A DNA stretch of 64,000 bases from Eriocheir sinensis (GCF_024679095.1 NC_066517.1:24563540-24627539), one strand, 5' to 3'; counted from the stretch's first letter, positions 34,246 to 45,349 are shown. Notes: generated by a model not told the origin, from the letters alone. Program-made: numbers and translations.

Positions 34246-34434
34246 ATGTCCGTCCGGTTTGTGGCCGGAGTCATAACATTAATTATCGTCTGCATCACCT
34301 GGTCACCTGTGTGTGGAGCTCAATTTAATCAGTGTACCTGTTTTTCACCTGGGGACAAAGAGAAGCGAGAGGGAGGGAGAGAGCGAGAGGGAGAGAGGGA
34401 GGGGCAGAGAGAAAGGAGGGTTAGGTGTACATAG
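34246..34434 (+). CDS. Candidate secreted-peptide 5' exon or small ORF
   Basis: An ATG opens a frame starting MSVRFVAGVITLIIVCI (Arg4, then an Ile/Leu/Val core at residues 6-17), followed by TWSPVCGA and QFNQCTCFSPGDK. This is a convincing signal peptide with a likely cut after Gly-Ala, leading into a Cys-containing mature start (CTC). The rest (EKREGGREREGE...) is read from a GA/GGA purine repeat and is unlikely to be genuine, so a splice donor or frame end probably lies near 34350; no consensus donor is obvious. Repeat-free sequence surrounds the first 100 bases. The product is unknown; chance hydrophobic ORFs are possible. Confidence 0.4.
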   Translation: MSVRFVAGVITLIIVCITWSPVCGAQFNQCTCFSPGDKEKREGGREREGEREGQRERRVRCT

Positions 34435-34482
34435 AGTATAGAAAACATAATATACGGAGAGAAATAAAGTGAGAAATATACG

Positions 34483-34529
<47 letters not shown>
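34370..34529. repeat. GA-rich tract and (GA)n
   Basis: GAGAGGGA units 34370-34420; perfect GA 34486-34529. Confidence 0.9.
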
Positions 34530-34531
<2 letters not shown>

Positions 34532-34612
34532 CCTGCACTGAAGAAGTTTCCTGTTTGTCGTCTTATTCGAAGTCAAACGACATTTTTACCTGATCTCCTA
34601 AAGTTAGTTCGT

Positions 34613-34615
<3 letters not shown>

Positions 34616-34690
<75 letters not shown>

Positions 34691-34826
34691 CCTGCATTTG
34701 TCTCCATGTTATTCTGTAATTTTCTTTTCGATTTTTCTCCTTTTTCTTCTTCATCCTCTGTGTGTGTGTGTGTGTGCGTGTGTGTTTGTGTGTGTGTGCG
34801 TGTGCGTGTGTGTGTGTGTGTGTGTA
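34616..34826. repeat. (CT)n and (GT)n
   Basis: CT 34616-34686; imperfect GT with GCGT interruptions 34759-34826. Confidence 0.95.
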
Positions 34827-35085
34827 TACCTAACCGAGAGAGAACCCGGACCAGCCAGAAAACCCGAAAACCCTTCCCTTCAAAAATCGGTGAGTCGGGC
34901 CTTTGTTTTGCACGTAATTTGGCTCCGCATTTTGCAACCGCGCGCTCATTACCTTTTTAGGGCGGAGAAAGAGCGAGCATGAAAGACTATTGTTGGGGCA
35001 GCTTATTTTTCACCCACTCTCCCCTGCGGTACTAACTTTCTCTCTCTTGTGTTGCTTCTGCTGGGGCGTTGTTGTTGTTGGAGAA
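34827..35085. other. Unique pocket with a possible plus-strand donor
   Basis: Balanced sequence; AAAAATCG|GTGAGT at 34889/34890 fits a splice donor but no exon frame or acceptor was found. CATTACCTTTTTAG (to 34959) resembles an acceptor. Confidence 0.25.
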
Positions 35086-35571
35086 GAAGGAGATGGAGAA
35101 GGAGGAGGAGGAAGAAAATGAAGACGAGGACTGGGAGTACGAAGAAACAGCAGAGAGAAGAAATAATCGTAGGAAAAATAAAAAGAAAAAGAAATTAGAA
35201 CACAAACCTGAGGAGAGTAAAGAATAAAAGAATAAAAAAGAGCGGAAAAAAAACAAGAAGGCAAAAGAAGAAATTGGAGAGAAAGAATAACTGTATGAAA
35301 ATGAAGAAAAAATAGAAGAAAGAAACATGAGAAGAAAACAAAGTAAAAAGAAAGAGAAACAGAAATAGGAGAAGAAAAAGAAGGCGAAAGAGAAGAAAGA
35401 AGAAAACGAAAGAAAAAGCCAAAGGGAGAAGGAATAGTTAAAACAGTGCAAACATTCTTGGAGGAGGAGGAGGAGGAGGAGGAGGAGGAGGAGGAGGAGG
35501 AGGAGGACAAACTATCATTGATCCTCCCTTCCATGTTTTAGCCCTTGAGATGCAAGATCTTAGCCATAATG

Positions 35572-35627
<56 letters not shown>
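35086..35627. repeat. A/G-rich block, (GGA)n and (AAT)n
   Basis: AGAAGAAA-type purine sequence, perfect GGA 35460-35506, perfect AAT 35570-35627. Confidence 0.9.
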
Positions 35628-36060
35628 CCTGATGCATTTTGCTAATTAAAACGACAAGGTCTTTTTATATAAACATCTCATCTTCATAATCATCGTCTAA
35701 TGCACTTTCTTTCTTTTCTCTTTCTCTTTTTGCTTTCAATCTTTTTCCTTCCACTTTTTACACCAGTTTTTTTCCATTGTGTGTGTACCTGCGCGTGCGC
35801 GTGCGTGTGTGTGTGCGTGTGTCCGTGTGTAATTGGACTGAAATGTATCAGAAGTCGTAGGAGTGTAGTTATGTAGAATCAGGAAAAAAGGTTCAATTGG
35901 TTTCCTGAAAGAGATCTGATCGCTTTAAATGAAGGGCTCGGGAAAGGATTAGACGATTGCATGATTAGAATTCGTATTGCGTGTTTGCTGTTTGAGTGTT
36001 TGAGGATTGTAATGAGGTTGTTAAGTGTGGGTTTCCGTGTGTGTTTTTAACTGTTAGTTC
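35628..36060. other. AT-rich sequence without a gene
   Basis: Includes an imperfect GCGTGTGTGTG run (35790-35830). Nothing else recognised. Confidence 0.4.
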
Positions 36061-36094
36061 GCTTTGTTTTCCTTTTGTTTTTCTTATTTTCTGA

Positions 36095-36289
36095 TTTTTT
36101 TTTTATATTCTCAAGAGTGTGTTTGGAGATTGTGTTTGTGCGTGTGTGTGTTTGTTTTCTTGTGTTTGTGATAATTGTCTTGCTTTTTTTTTTGTTTTGG
36201 TTTAATTATTTAATTTTCTTTATTTCTTTTTCTCGTTTTTCTCTCATAAATTATCTCTTCTCTTGTCTTGTCTTCTGTTCTGTTCTGTT

Positions 36290-36341
<52 letters not shown>

Positions 36342-36585
36342 AATGCCATTACTGTTAATACGTCACACTCTGTCATTTTTAAAAGCCTGCAGATTTTAAT
36401 GTCCTTTCCTCTATATTATTTTCATGTCCGGTTGCACCATTAGTATATTATTGCTTATTGATGGTGATTGATGTGTTCATACGTGCGTTGGTGTTTGTGT
36501 TTTTTTTAATTCTCAGGAGTGTTTGGCGATTGTGTTTGCTCGTGTTTGTTAGCTTATTGGTGTTCGTGACTTGTTTTTACTATCA
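36095..36585. repeat. ~400-bp diverged tandem duplication around a (CT)n array
   Basis: ATTCTCAAGAGTGTGTTTGGAGATTGTGTTTG (36107) recurs as ATTCTCAGGAGTG-TTTGGCGATTGTGTTTG (36510). A CT array lies between at 36292-36339. Confidence 0.7.
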
Positions 36586-36699
36586 TATTTTCAGTCTGAA
36601 GTTCAACAAAAATATATACGGTTAAAATCACGTACATATATAGACGTTGAACAAAATATACAGAAAGATTTAAAACAGAGTGAATTCCATAGTTAAATT

Positions 36700-36700
<1 letters not shown>

Positions 36701-36792
<92 letters not shown>

Positions 36793-36830
36793 CCCACACC
36801 GTCACATCCCTCCCTTACACACACATATAA

Positions 36831-36872
<42 letters not shown>
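36701..36872. repeat. (CA)n microsatellite, two blocks
   Basis: CA 36701-36785 and 36833-36872, separated by CCTCCCTTACACACACATA; similar CCTCCCTCATACACACAT phrases follow to 36985. Confidence 0.95.
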
Positions 36873-36875
<3 letters not shown>

Positions 36876-37121
36876 CCCTTCCCACACACACAAACAGCTC
36901 CTCTTTCCTCCCTCCCTCATACACACACATACAAAAACATACACTCCCACATCCTTCCTCTTCCCTCCTTCCCTCCTTCCCTCCCACCCACATATGATGG
37001 CAGTGCATTACTTCAAGGCTGGGTCCATACAGGTTTGTGTCACATATACAAGCAGGGTTGGATCTCCTTGTCCGAGCTTGTAATAATGTTGACAGTAGGA
37101 ACGGGGATCTGAGGAAGGATG

Positions 37122-37124
<3 letters not shown>

Positions 37125-37190
<66 letters not shown>

Positions 37191-37193
37191 GGG
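37125..37193. repeat. (GA)n ending in G14
   Basis: Perfect GA 37125-37180 followed by an uninterrupted G run to 37193. Confidence 0.95.
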
Positions 37194-37329
37194 AGACAGA
37201 GGGAGAGGAAGAAGAGAATTTAAGGGAAGGGAAGGAAAGAAAAGAAAAAAAGAAGAAAAGTCAAGAGAAGAAAAGAGACAGACAGACACATAGCGACAGA
37301 AAGACAGAGACAGAGAAAGACAGAGTGAA

Positions 37330-37620
37330 CCGTAACCAAATTTATATATAAACAAATGGCTCTTTGAAAGTCGAACACATAAATCTTTGAAAACATGAGC
37401 TCGTGGAAATACTCAATCGCAGTCTGAAATGTGTATAAATGCTAATCGCCAGCCGATCTCTGAAGGACTGTAAATCGTAACCGAGCGGCTTACGAAAGTG
37501 GAACGCAATAGGATTAAGGGCAAAGATATTAAGAAATTAAACAAATGCGAGGCGAGAGCTGAAAAAAAGTCGAGGTTAAACGGATTACGAACCCACACAG
37601 AGCATAGTTAATAGTGAATG
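37330..37620. other. Unique AT-moderate sequence
   Basis: No gene seen. Phrases GAAAGTCGAACACATAAAT, GAAAGTGGAACGCAATAGG and AAAAAGTCGAGGTTAAACG hint at a diverged ~60-130-bp tandem structure. Confidence 0.35.
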
Positions 37621-38010
37621 AATGGAACGTGAAAAAGAATGACACGAACAATGATGACAACACAAGTAATGACACAGAGAAGCATAAACGATAAAGATGA
37701 ACGATAAAAAATTAAAAAAATAAAATGAAAAAAAATATAAGGACACAATAATAAGATAAAATAAGCACAAACAATAAAGATGAACGATATAACAAGTAAA
37801 ATGAAAAATAAAAAGATGAAAATAAAATAAAAAGTAAAAAAATAAAACCACAAACAACACCACAAATCAGCATAAACAATAACAACAGACCATAAATATA
37901 ACCAACCCAAATAAATAAATAAAAAAAACAGCAGCACCCAAAGTCAGTAAACAGAGAAACCAACATCAGCGTCAGAAAACAATAATAACATCCTGGATTC
38001 TGAGAAGGAG
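37620..38010. repeat. A-rich low-complexity sequence
   Basis: AATAAAATGAAAAATAAAA-like; AGCATAAACGATAAAGATGAACG and AGCACAAACAATAAAGATGAACG (37681, 37765) are a duplicated phrase 84 bp apart. Confidence 0.65.
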
Positions 38011-38620
38011 AACCTAATACAAGATTGAGCTCGTAAAAACAAAATATTGGACAGCAAGAAATTATATATGGGTTGCTTATAACCCATAGAACAACGCAAC
38101 ACGAATCATGGTCAAAATATATATAGACACGAATATAGAAAGAAAAAAAATAAAGAAGAATACAGAAGAAAAATTATATAATCTTGAGTTCGTAAAAGGA
38201 ATTGGACAGCAAGGATGACATATGTGTTGCTTATAATCCATAGAACGACGCAACACGAATCATGGTCAAAATATATATAGACGCAAACCTGGAAGAAAAA
38301 TAAAGAAGAATACAGAAGAAAAATCATACAATCTTGAGTTCGGAAAAGGAATTGGACAGCAAGGATGACATATGTGTTGCTTATAATCCATAGAACGACG
38401 GAACAGGAATCATGGTCGAAATATATGAATTGACACAAACCTAGTAGAAAAATAGAGAAGAATACAGAAGAAAAATCATATAATCTTTAGTTCGGAAAAA
38501 GAATTGGACAGCGAGGAAGACGAATGGGTTGCTCATAATCCACAGAACGACGGAACACGAATCATGGTCAAAAAATATATATAGACACAAACCTAAAAGA
38601 AAAATATACATGAAAAGAAA
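38010..38620. repeat. 151-bp tandem array, 4 units
   Basis: ATTGGACAGCAAGGATGACA anchors near 38047, 38202, 38352 and 38503 (155, 150, 151). Units share TGGGTTGCTTATAATCCATA, ACGAATCATGGTCAAAATAT and GAAGAATACAGAAGAAAAAT. The minus strand shows a ~50-residue periodic open frame (HDSCSVVLWIISN...), explained by spacing near 150. Confidence 0.92.
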
Positions 38621-38789
38621 AAGAAAAAGAATATAAAAAGACAACAAAGCAAGAGAGAAGAGAAAGAAAAAGAAAACCAGAATAAAACAAGAAAAGGAAA
38701 GAAGAAAAGCAAGAAGGGTAGAGAGAAGATAGAAGAAAGAGAATGATAAAGACGACGGGAAGGAATAGTTAGAATAAGAATAAGGTATC

Positions 38790-39125
38790 GTAAAGCAAGG
38801 GAGTGGAGATAAACAAGATGACCAGTGAAAAATAAACAAAGAAACACTGAATAACGAAATAATAATAAAAGTAATGTAGGAAAAATGAATAAATGTCTCG
38901 GACTAAAGCATAACATAGTAGGGCAAAGGAGATAAACAAGATAACTAATGAAAAATAAACAAAGAATCAATGAATAAACGAAATAATAATATTGATAATG
39001 TAAAAAGTGAATAAATAAGACACAAATATGATGAACGAAGTAAATAGAAAAACAATGAAAAAAAATAGATAAATAACAAAACACAGATATAATAAACGAA
39101 GTAAATAATAAAATCTAATGTAAAA
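38790..39125. repeat. ~123-bp and ~85-bp diverged tandem units, A-rich
   Basis: GGAGATAAACAAGATRACYA near 38805 and 38928; AACGAAGTAAATARAAAA near 39034 and 39098. Confidence 0.65.
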
Positions 39126-39294
39126 AGAGGAGAATATATACACACAGATACGGACCTCGACTGCCCCCCAAAAGAGTGGAGTAAATTGGAACAGGAACAA
39201 GTAAATGCCAACCCGATCCTGTAACTAAAAGGATTAAACACGAGATTAAGCCCCGCACGCAAAATAAATGCAGGCGGTTCGAAAAAAAAGGTTT

Positions 39295-40460
39295 GACGTT
39301 GAAAAATAGAGAGAAAACAGAACGGGTAAAAAAAATATTCGGAAATTCGGTCAGTAGCAAATTTATTAATAGAAACGGAGAGTTAACGAAGGAATATACT
39401 AGATACGAAAGGAAGAACAGAGCACAAGAAAATAAAAGACAAACAGAACAGCGTACAAAAATAAATTTGGTCAGTAGCAAATTTAATAAAAGAAACGGAG
39501 AGATAATGAAGGAATATACTAGGTACGAAAGGGAGAACAGAGCACACTATATACAAGACAAACAGAACAGCTTAAAAATGAGGTCAGCAGCAAATCTGAT
39601 AAAAGAAACGGAAAGATAATGAAGGAATAAACTAGATACGAAAGGAAGAACAGAACACAATATATACAAGACAAACATAAAGGCTTAAAATATTCTGTCT
39701 GTAGCAAATTAAATAAAAGAAATAGACAGATAATGAAGGAAAACTTGATACGAAAAGGGGAAGAGAACACAAGAAAATACAAGACAAACATAACAGCTTA
39801 TAAATGAGGCCAGTAGCAAATTTAATAAAAGAAATAGACAGATAATGAAGGAATATACTAGATGCGAAAGGAAGAAGAGAACACAACAAATACAAGATCA
39901 ACAGAATGGCTTAAAAGATGATGTCAGCAGCAAATTTAATAAAATAAATAGACAGATAATGAAGGAATATACTAGATACGAAAGGAAGAAGAGAACACAA
40001 GAAAATACAAGACAAACAGAACAGCTTAAAATATACGGTCAGTAGCAAATTTGATAAAAGAAACGGGCAGATAATGAAGGAATATACTAGATACGCAAGG
40101 GAGAAGGGAACACAAGAAAATACAAGACAAATAGAATGGCTTAGAAAATGATGTCAGTAGTAAATTTGATAAAAGAAACGGGCATATAATGAAGGAATAT
40201 ACTAGATACGAAAGAAAGAACAGACCACAATATATTCAAGACCAACAGAACAGCCTAAAGAATGAAGTCAGTAGCAAGTTTAATAAAAGAAAGAAACTGA
40301 TAATGAAAGAATAATAGATGTGAGATGAAGAACAGAGCACAAGAAATACAAAACAAACAATACAGCTAAAAAAATGAGGTTCGTAGCAAATTAGATAAAA
40401 GAAAGAAACTGATAATAAGAGATTAGTAAATACGAGATGAAGAGAGAAATCCAGGAAATA
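39295..40460. repeat. 114-bp tandem array, about 10 units
   Basis: GTCAGTAGCAAATTTAATAA anchors near 39353, 39473, 39585, 39700, 39812, 39926, 40041, 40156, 40270 and 40381, mostly 112-115 bp apart. Units share AAAGAAACGGAGAGATAATG, GAAGGAATATACTAGATACG, AAAGGAAGAACAGARCACAA and ACAAGACAAACAGAACAGC. Diverged copies persist to about 40,600. Non-coding; the 114-bp length (38 codons) produces periodic frames on both strands. Confidence 0.95.
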
Positions 40461-40719
40461 TAATATACGAAAAGAAGACGAAACCAAAAAAATGAAAATA
40501 AAAAAGAAAAAAAAGAAACTGATAATGAGGAAATACTAAATGCGAAATGAAGAAGAGAATCCAGAAAATATATCATACGAATCCAAGACAAAAGGAGGAA
40601 ACATACAAGGCCCAAATGAAAATACAGATACATGTCAGAAGGAAATAAATAAAAGAGGAACAGAACGATTCAGAAAAGGAAACCGATAAATAAAGTAACT
40701 GTTAAATGAATTGAAAAGG

Positions 40720-40725
<6 letters not shown>

Positions 40726-40760
<35 letters not shown>
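40726..40760. repeat. (GA)n microsatellite
   Basis: Short perfect GA array flanked by GAGAGGGA and GACAGACAG units. Confidence 0.9.
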
Positions 40761-40769
<9 letters not shown>

Positions 40770-40860
40770 AAGGGAGTTAGACAGACAGACAGAGAGATAT
40801 ATGCAAACAGAACCAACCCTAACATAGACAGAGAGAGTGAGAGAGTGAGAGAGTTGGCAA

Positions 40861-41220
40861 AAGTTTTCCTCATAAGGGAGTTCCGATCCTTCATTAAGCG
40901 GGCGGCAGTGTAATCACTTATAGACGCGGCAAGAAGTTTATCAGTGATTAAACCACCCGGGAGAAAGTTACGGAGGAGAGTTGAGCAATGCGGGAGTGTG
41001 TCGGAAAGGTTAGCTCGCGGAATCCCGGCGCATTAAAGAGGGTTGGAACTTGTAATAATGAGGCTCCCAGCGGCTTTTCCAGGGCGTCGTGGGAGCGTCA
41101 TAAGGGATTGGGAGGTTTGGGTAAATACTGTAATGGATTCAAGGGGAGGTTCTTTTTGGCATGGTTAATATTCTTGTGTTTGTTACATGTTGAAATTCTT
41201 GTGTATTTATCTACGTGTAT
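40861..41220. other. Unique segment with an uncertain plus frame
   Basis: The longest stretch in this part without repeats. An ATG at 40988 opens MRECVGKVSSRNPGALKRVG...FSRASWERHK, which later runs into an (ACT)n array, so at most the first ~70 codons could be meaningful. No splice pair supports it. Confidence 0.25.
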
Positions 41221-41289
41221 GACATTATATATTTATTTTCTTCTTTTTCTTCCTGTTCTTCTTCTTGTTCTTGTTCTTCTTCTTCCTCC

Positions 41290-41340
41290 TCTACTACTAG
41301 TACTACTACTTTTACTGCTACTACTACTACTACAACAACA

Positions 41341-41404
<64 letters not shown>

Positions 41405-41556
41405 TCGCTTTATCTATCACTGTTGTTGTTGTTGTTGTTGTTGTGATTGAGGGTAGGTGGTAATGGGCGTGTTTGTGTGTTTATGTTTGTTTGTTTGGAT
41501 GCATGATTTATCTTTGGTGGTGGTGGTGGTGGTGGTGTCATGGTGGTGGTGATGGT
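41290..41556. repeat. (ACT)n, (GTT)n and (GGT)n
   Basis: ACT/CTA array 41290-41402 with an ACAACAACA interruption; GTT 41421-41442; GGT 41514-41556 on the same strand. Confidence 0.95.
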
Positions 41557-41639
41557 GGTGATGTTATTCATATATTTTTTTAGTTTTGTTTTCTCATTAC
41601 TAAATATTTTCCATCGTTCGATGTCTTCCTTTCTTCTCC

Positions 41640-41830
41640 TCTCCCCGTTCTCCTTTCCAACAAATACACATTTTTTCACTTATCCCCATTCTGTCTTGTT
41701 CCCTTCCGTCACTTCCTCGCCGCTCTCAACAACTTTCCCTCTTCCTTTTCATTCTCGTGTTTCCTCCTCCTTCTCTCCTCCGTCCTTTCTTCTCCTCTCC
41801 CCTTTCTCCCTTCCCCCTTCACTCCTTCCA
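41640..41830. repeat. C/T-rich sequence
   Basis: Low-complexity TCTTCTCCTCTCCCC-type sequence; no gene. Confidence 0.6.
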
Positions 41831-41889
41831 CACTTTATGTATTGCAAACTGTCGAAACTTGAGCCTCAACTTCCCTTTGTGAGCATGCA

Positions 41890-41893
<4 letters not shown>

Positions 41894-41968
<75 letters not shown>

Positions 41969-41975
41969 TGTGTGT

Positions 41976-42049
<74 letters not shown>
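41894..42049. repeat. (GA)n-(GT)n compound microsatellite
   Basis: GA to 41966, GT to 42049. Confidence 0.95.
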
Positions 42050-42052
<3 letters not shown>

Positions 42053-42085
42053 CCTTCCTGCGTGAATAAGCATTGTTTGTGTCTT

Positions 42086-42165
42086 TTTTTATTTTCCAGG
42101 ATCCCTTTAACCACGCAATCCCATTTTCTTGCGTTTGCAATGAAACACGTTAGGGGAGGGAAAGG
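42086..42165 (+). other. Splice-acceptor-like site with short open segment
   Basis: GTCTTTTTTTATTTTCCAG ends at 42099, an excellent acceptor. About 65 open bases follow (IPLTTQSHFLAFAMKHVRG) before a GT array. No donor is convincing. Confidence 0.2.
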
Positions 42166-42180
42166 GCAGAGTGTATGTGT

Positions 42181-42194
42181 GCGTGTGTGTGTGT

Positions 42195-42278
<84 letters not shown>
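42181..42278. repeat. (GT)n microsatellite
   Basis: GT array with one TCTG interruption near 42198. Confidence 0.95.
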
Positions 42279-42281
<3 letters not shown>

Positions 42282-42327
42282 GTAATTTCGTTTGTGACTG
42301 TATGCTGGGTTAAATGTTCATACAATC

Positions 42328-42660
42328 TTTTTTTCTCAGGTGCTGCCTATAGCGCCGGTAGGCTTTCTTGATGGGCCCCTTCGACTGCTCCAGCCCGTTA
42401 GTGGCGCAGGCGAATTCTATTTATAGTGGCTGCCGTGATGTATGACTCTTGCTTGGCCCATGCTGACCCCTGGTGCTCCTCTTGACCGAAGCCGCTGAAG
42501 TTAGGGTTGATTGGAGATCTGGGCAGCATGTGGGTAGTCTTCCGCCTCTCGTTGATGTTTTAAAAAATCAGCCTGTTTCGGTGGGACTCGAACCTTGGTC
42601 CACGGGCATACCACGCCAGCACGCTGACCACTTTGCCACCGCCTCTCCATAATGTATTCA
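42328..42660 (-). mobile_element. tRNA-derived SINE, copy 1 (minus orientation)
   Basis: Read on the minus strand: a tRNA-like head with box A TGGCAAAGTGG (complement of 42628-42638) and box B GGTTCGAGTCC (complement of 42584-42594), both perfect fits to pol III promoter consensus. A ~230-bp unrelated body and a short A-rich tail (CTGAGAAAAAAAG; T-tract at the left end) follow. The body, including ACTATAAATAGAATTCGCC and GCCCATCAAG, is shared with the copy at 44.4 kb. SINEs have no protein and use a LINE for movement. No clear target-site duplication was found by eye. Confidence 0.88.
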
Positions 42661-42880
42661 TGAATGAGTGTGTACGTCAATGAGCGTCTGAAGTAGATTA
42701 ATATGCTTGTCCAAAGAATGCTGACGTCAGTGAGTTTGAATGTATACTTTAATAAGTGCAAATTTTGAGCAGTGTAAACCTGAATTATGTAAACGTGAAT
42801 AAATGCAAACGTGAGTGTGAGTAAATTTGTGTGTGCGTCAGTGAGTGTCAACATGAACGCGTTTAAACCTACAATACCAT
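42660..42880. repeat. Diverged short tandem GTGAATGAGTGT-like sequence
   Basis: ATGAATGAGTGTGTACGTCA, AGTGAGTTTGAATGT, GTGTAAACCTGAATTATGT, GTAAACGTGAATAAATGC recur irregularly; a decayed short-unit array. No gene. Confidence 0.55.
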
Positions 42881-43107
42881 CTGCCTGACTCGAGTGCTAA
42901 TTACAACGGTATGCCCAGCGCGGGGGAACGATGAGGCCGCTGGACAGACAGACAGGCAGAGGGACGGACACACAGACAGATATTTTCAAAATGATCAAAT
43001 TCTTCACCCTCACGAGATTATACATTGCCGGGAATGCTTTGTGCCGATCCGCTGCAGAATTAGACACACGCGCTCCTGGAAACAATACCATCTCGCTCAT
43101 GTACGTG
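42880..43107. other. Unique pocket with a GACA run
   Basis: GACAGACAGACAGGCAG at 42942-42958; otherwise unique, no gene. Confidence 0.4.
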
Positions 43108-43457
43108 GCTAGTGACAACAACAACAACAACAGCAACAACGACAACCACAACGACAACATCAACAACAATCACAACCACAAAAAGAAGAAGAAAAAAAGA
43201 AAATGAAGGAGAAGAAGAAGAAGAAAAAGGAAGAAGAAAAAGACGAAGAAAAATGAAAATCAAGAAGAAAAAGAAGAACAACAAGAATAGAAACAACAAC
43301 AATAATAACAACAAGATCAAAAATAGTAGCAATAGTAGTAGTAGTAGTAGTAGTAGTAGTAGAAGTAGTAGTAGTAGTAGTAATAGCATTCATAAACATA
43401 GGAAGACAACCTCCCCCCCCCCCCCCCTGAAAAAAAGGTCCCCAAATTAGTTATTAT

Positions 43458-43500
<43 letters not shown>
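43108..43500. repeat. (ACA)n, (AAG)n, (TAG)n, C11 and (CA)n cluster
   Basis: ACAACA 43115-43170, AAGAAG 43180-43290, TAG 43326-43384, a C run near 43412-43427, CA 43462-43501. Confidence 0.9.
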
Positions 43501-43503
<3 letters not shown>

Positions 43504-43668
43504 TCACACATTGATTAATTGTTTAGTTTGGCCCGACTCCAGTCAGGTTAACGACGTGCAAATACGCTGGTGAAAGCTTTGTTGGAGCGGCCGGTTCATG
43601 ATAGTCAGTTTAAACGACATTGTACTACATTTTTTCTGCCATTTTTGTCCCCTTAAAATGTCATACCT

Positions 43669-43670
<2 letters not shown>

Positions 43671-43713
<43 letters not shown>

Positions 43714-43737
43714 CAATTCGTTCGGGTGGAAAAGTAG

Positions 43738-43782
<45 letters not shown>

Positions 43783-43901
43783 TGTGTGTGCGTGTGCGTA
43801 CACCGTTTTGCGCAGGTAATGGTTTTCGCTTAATTAATTAATAAAAGACAACACCCACTTTGTTTAAACTGCAATTATTAGAATGTGCGTACTGCTGTGC
43901 G

Positions 43902-43933
<32 letters not shown>

Positions 43934-43960
43934 CATGTGTGTGTGTGTGTGTGTGTGTGT
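43671..43960. repeat. (CT)n, (GT)n and (GT)n
   Basis: CT 43671-43711, GT 43740-43795, GT 43900-43960, with unique spacers. Confidence 0.95.
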
Positions 43961-44363
43961 TCTTTCTCCCTACCTCCTCTTCATTTCCTCCTCTCCACTT
44001 CCTTTTTCCTCTCTAGTCTCTATATCCTGTACCTCTCCATCTCCCTCCTTCGTCGTACTGCCTTCCCTTCCTCAATATCTCTCCCTTTCCTCCTTTATTC
44101 CCTGTTCCCCTCACTGCCTCCTCGTTCCTTCATATGACCTACCTGTGTTTACCTTTGCCTCGGTCCGTCCAGGTAAGCGGCTTGAGTTTGCTACAGGTTG
44201 GGCCTCAGGGAAGGTAGACATAGGAGAGTACGAACGTGAAGGCAAGAGGAGGGATGGAGGGGGATAGAAATGTACGAGGTAGGTTGGTATGGGATAGTTT
44301 GGATGGGAAGATAAAGGAGAGGGGAAGAATCGAAGGAAAGTGAAGAGACGGGATAGGATGGGA

Positions 44364-44722
44364 TTTTTCTTTTTAGGTGATGCCTATAACGCCGATAGAC
44401 TGTCCGGAGGGGCCTCTTGGATGGCTCCAGCCCGTTAGTGGTGTAGGCGAATTTTATTTATAGTGGCTGCCGTGATGTATGACTCTTGTTTGGCCCATGC
44501 TGCCCCCGATGCTCCACTTGAACGAAGTCGCTGAAGTTCGGGTTGATTGAAGATCTGTGCAGCATGTGGGTAATCTTCCGCCACTCGGCGATGGTGTGAA
44601 AAATCAGCGTGTTTCGGTGGGACTCCAACCTTGGTCTCGGGCTCACCACGCCCGCACGCGACCACTCGGCCACCGCCCTCCCCCCACTCGGCCACCGCGA
44701 CCCCACCCCCTCAGCCACCGCC
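44364..44722 (-). mobile_element. tRNA-derived SINE, copy 2 (minus orientation, triplicated box A)
   Basis: Same family and orientation as the copy at 42.3 kb. Box A TGGCCGAGTGG is the complement of 44662-44672. Box B is GGTTGGAGTCC (complement of 44620-44630; one mismatch to GGTTCGANTCC). The body core from CCAGCCCGTTAGTGG to TTGGCCCATGCTG is nearly identical between copies while the rest is more diverged. At the 5' end the GCGGTGGCCGAGTGG segment is repeated, with further copies at about 44684-44697 and 44708-44720. Left end is a T-rich tract (complement of the A tail). Confidence 0.88.
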
Positions 44723-45250
44723 GATAATTGGCGAGAGAACGGGAACTATTAGAGAGAACGAAAAGAGACAGAGAGAAAACGAAACTCGGGAACAAAACAA
44801 AATGAAAACCCAAAAATTGAAAACTCGGTGACAGGAGTAAGAAATCAAATCAGCGGCGGCCGAGCGATGAAACGAACAAGTGGGCGAGGCGGAAGGGAAG
44901 GAAAGGAAACGGAGCAGAATGAAACTCAACCCAGAACAATATAAATGGAGCCCAAAAATGTACGAAACGAGAAGGAAATAAAAGCAACACTCAAGAAACA
45001 GAACAAAGCAAGGTAACGAAATGAAGAGAAACGAGAAGACACAGAAGGAAACTTACCTAAGAGTAAAATAAATCGAGCCCAAAAATGTACGAAACGAGAT
45101 GTAATAAAAGGAAAACAACAACAAAACCAAAGAAAAGCAGAACCGAACGAAAGAAAAAAAAATAAAGAGAAACGAAAAGAGTTAAAAAGAATCAGCCAAA
45201 CGAAACTAAAACCAGAGGAAACAGAACGAAACAAAAAGAAGCACTCCACA
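44723..45250. repeat. A-rich sequence with a 127-bp duplication
   Basis: GAGCCCAAAAATGTACGAAACGAGA at 44948 recurs at 45075, with AATAAATGG/AATAAATCG before it. Diverged AACGAAA-type sequence on both sides may be further units. Confidence 0.75.
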
Positions 45251-45349
45251 AACTCGGCCACACACGATCACGGGGATTACAGAGCCAGTTGTGCAAAAAT
45301 AAAAATAAAATGAAAAAGAAAGCGAAGAAAAAAAATGTAAAGCAAAATT

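Noticed and set aside
39295..40460. CRISPR array
   Set aside because: Whole ~114-bp units repeat with no conserved short repeat alternating with unique spacers, and the genome is eukaryotic.
41540..42280. 246-codon plus frame
   Set aside because: Consists of F/S/P from C/T sequence, then (GA)n and two (GT)n arrays; only the acceptor-like site at 42,099 inside it was worth noting.
42584..42638. A genuine tRNA gene
   Set aside because: Box A and box B are present, but the acceptor stem does not pair convincingly and the sequence continues into a body shared with a second copy, so it is a SINE head.
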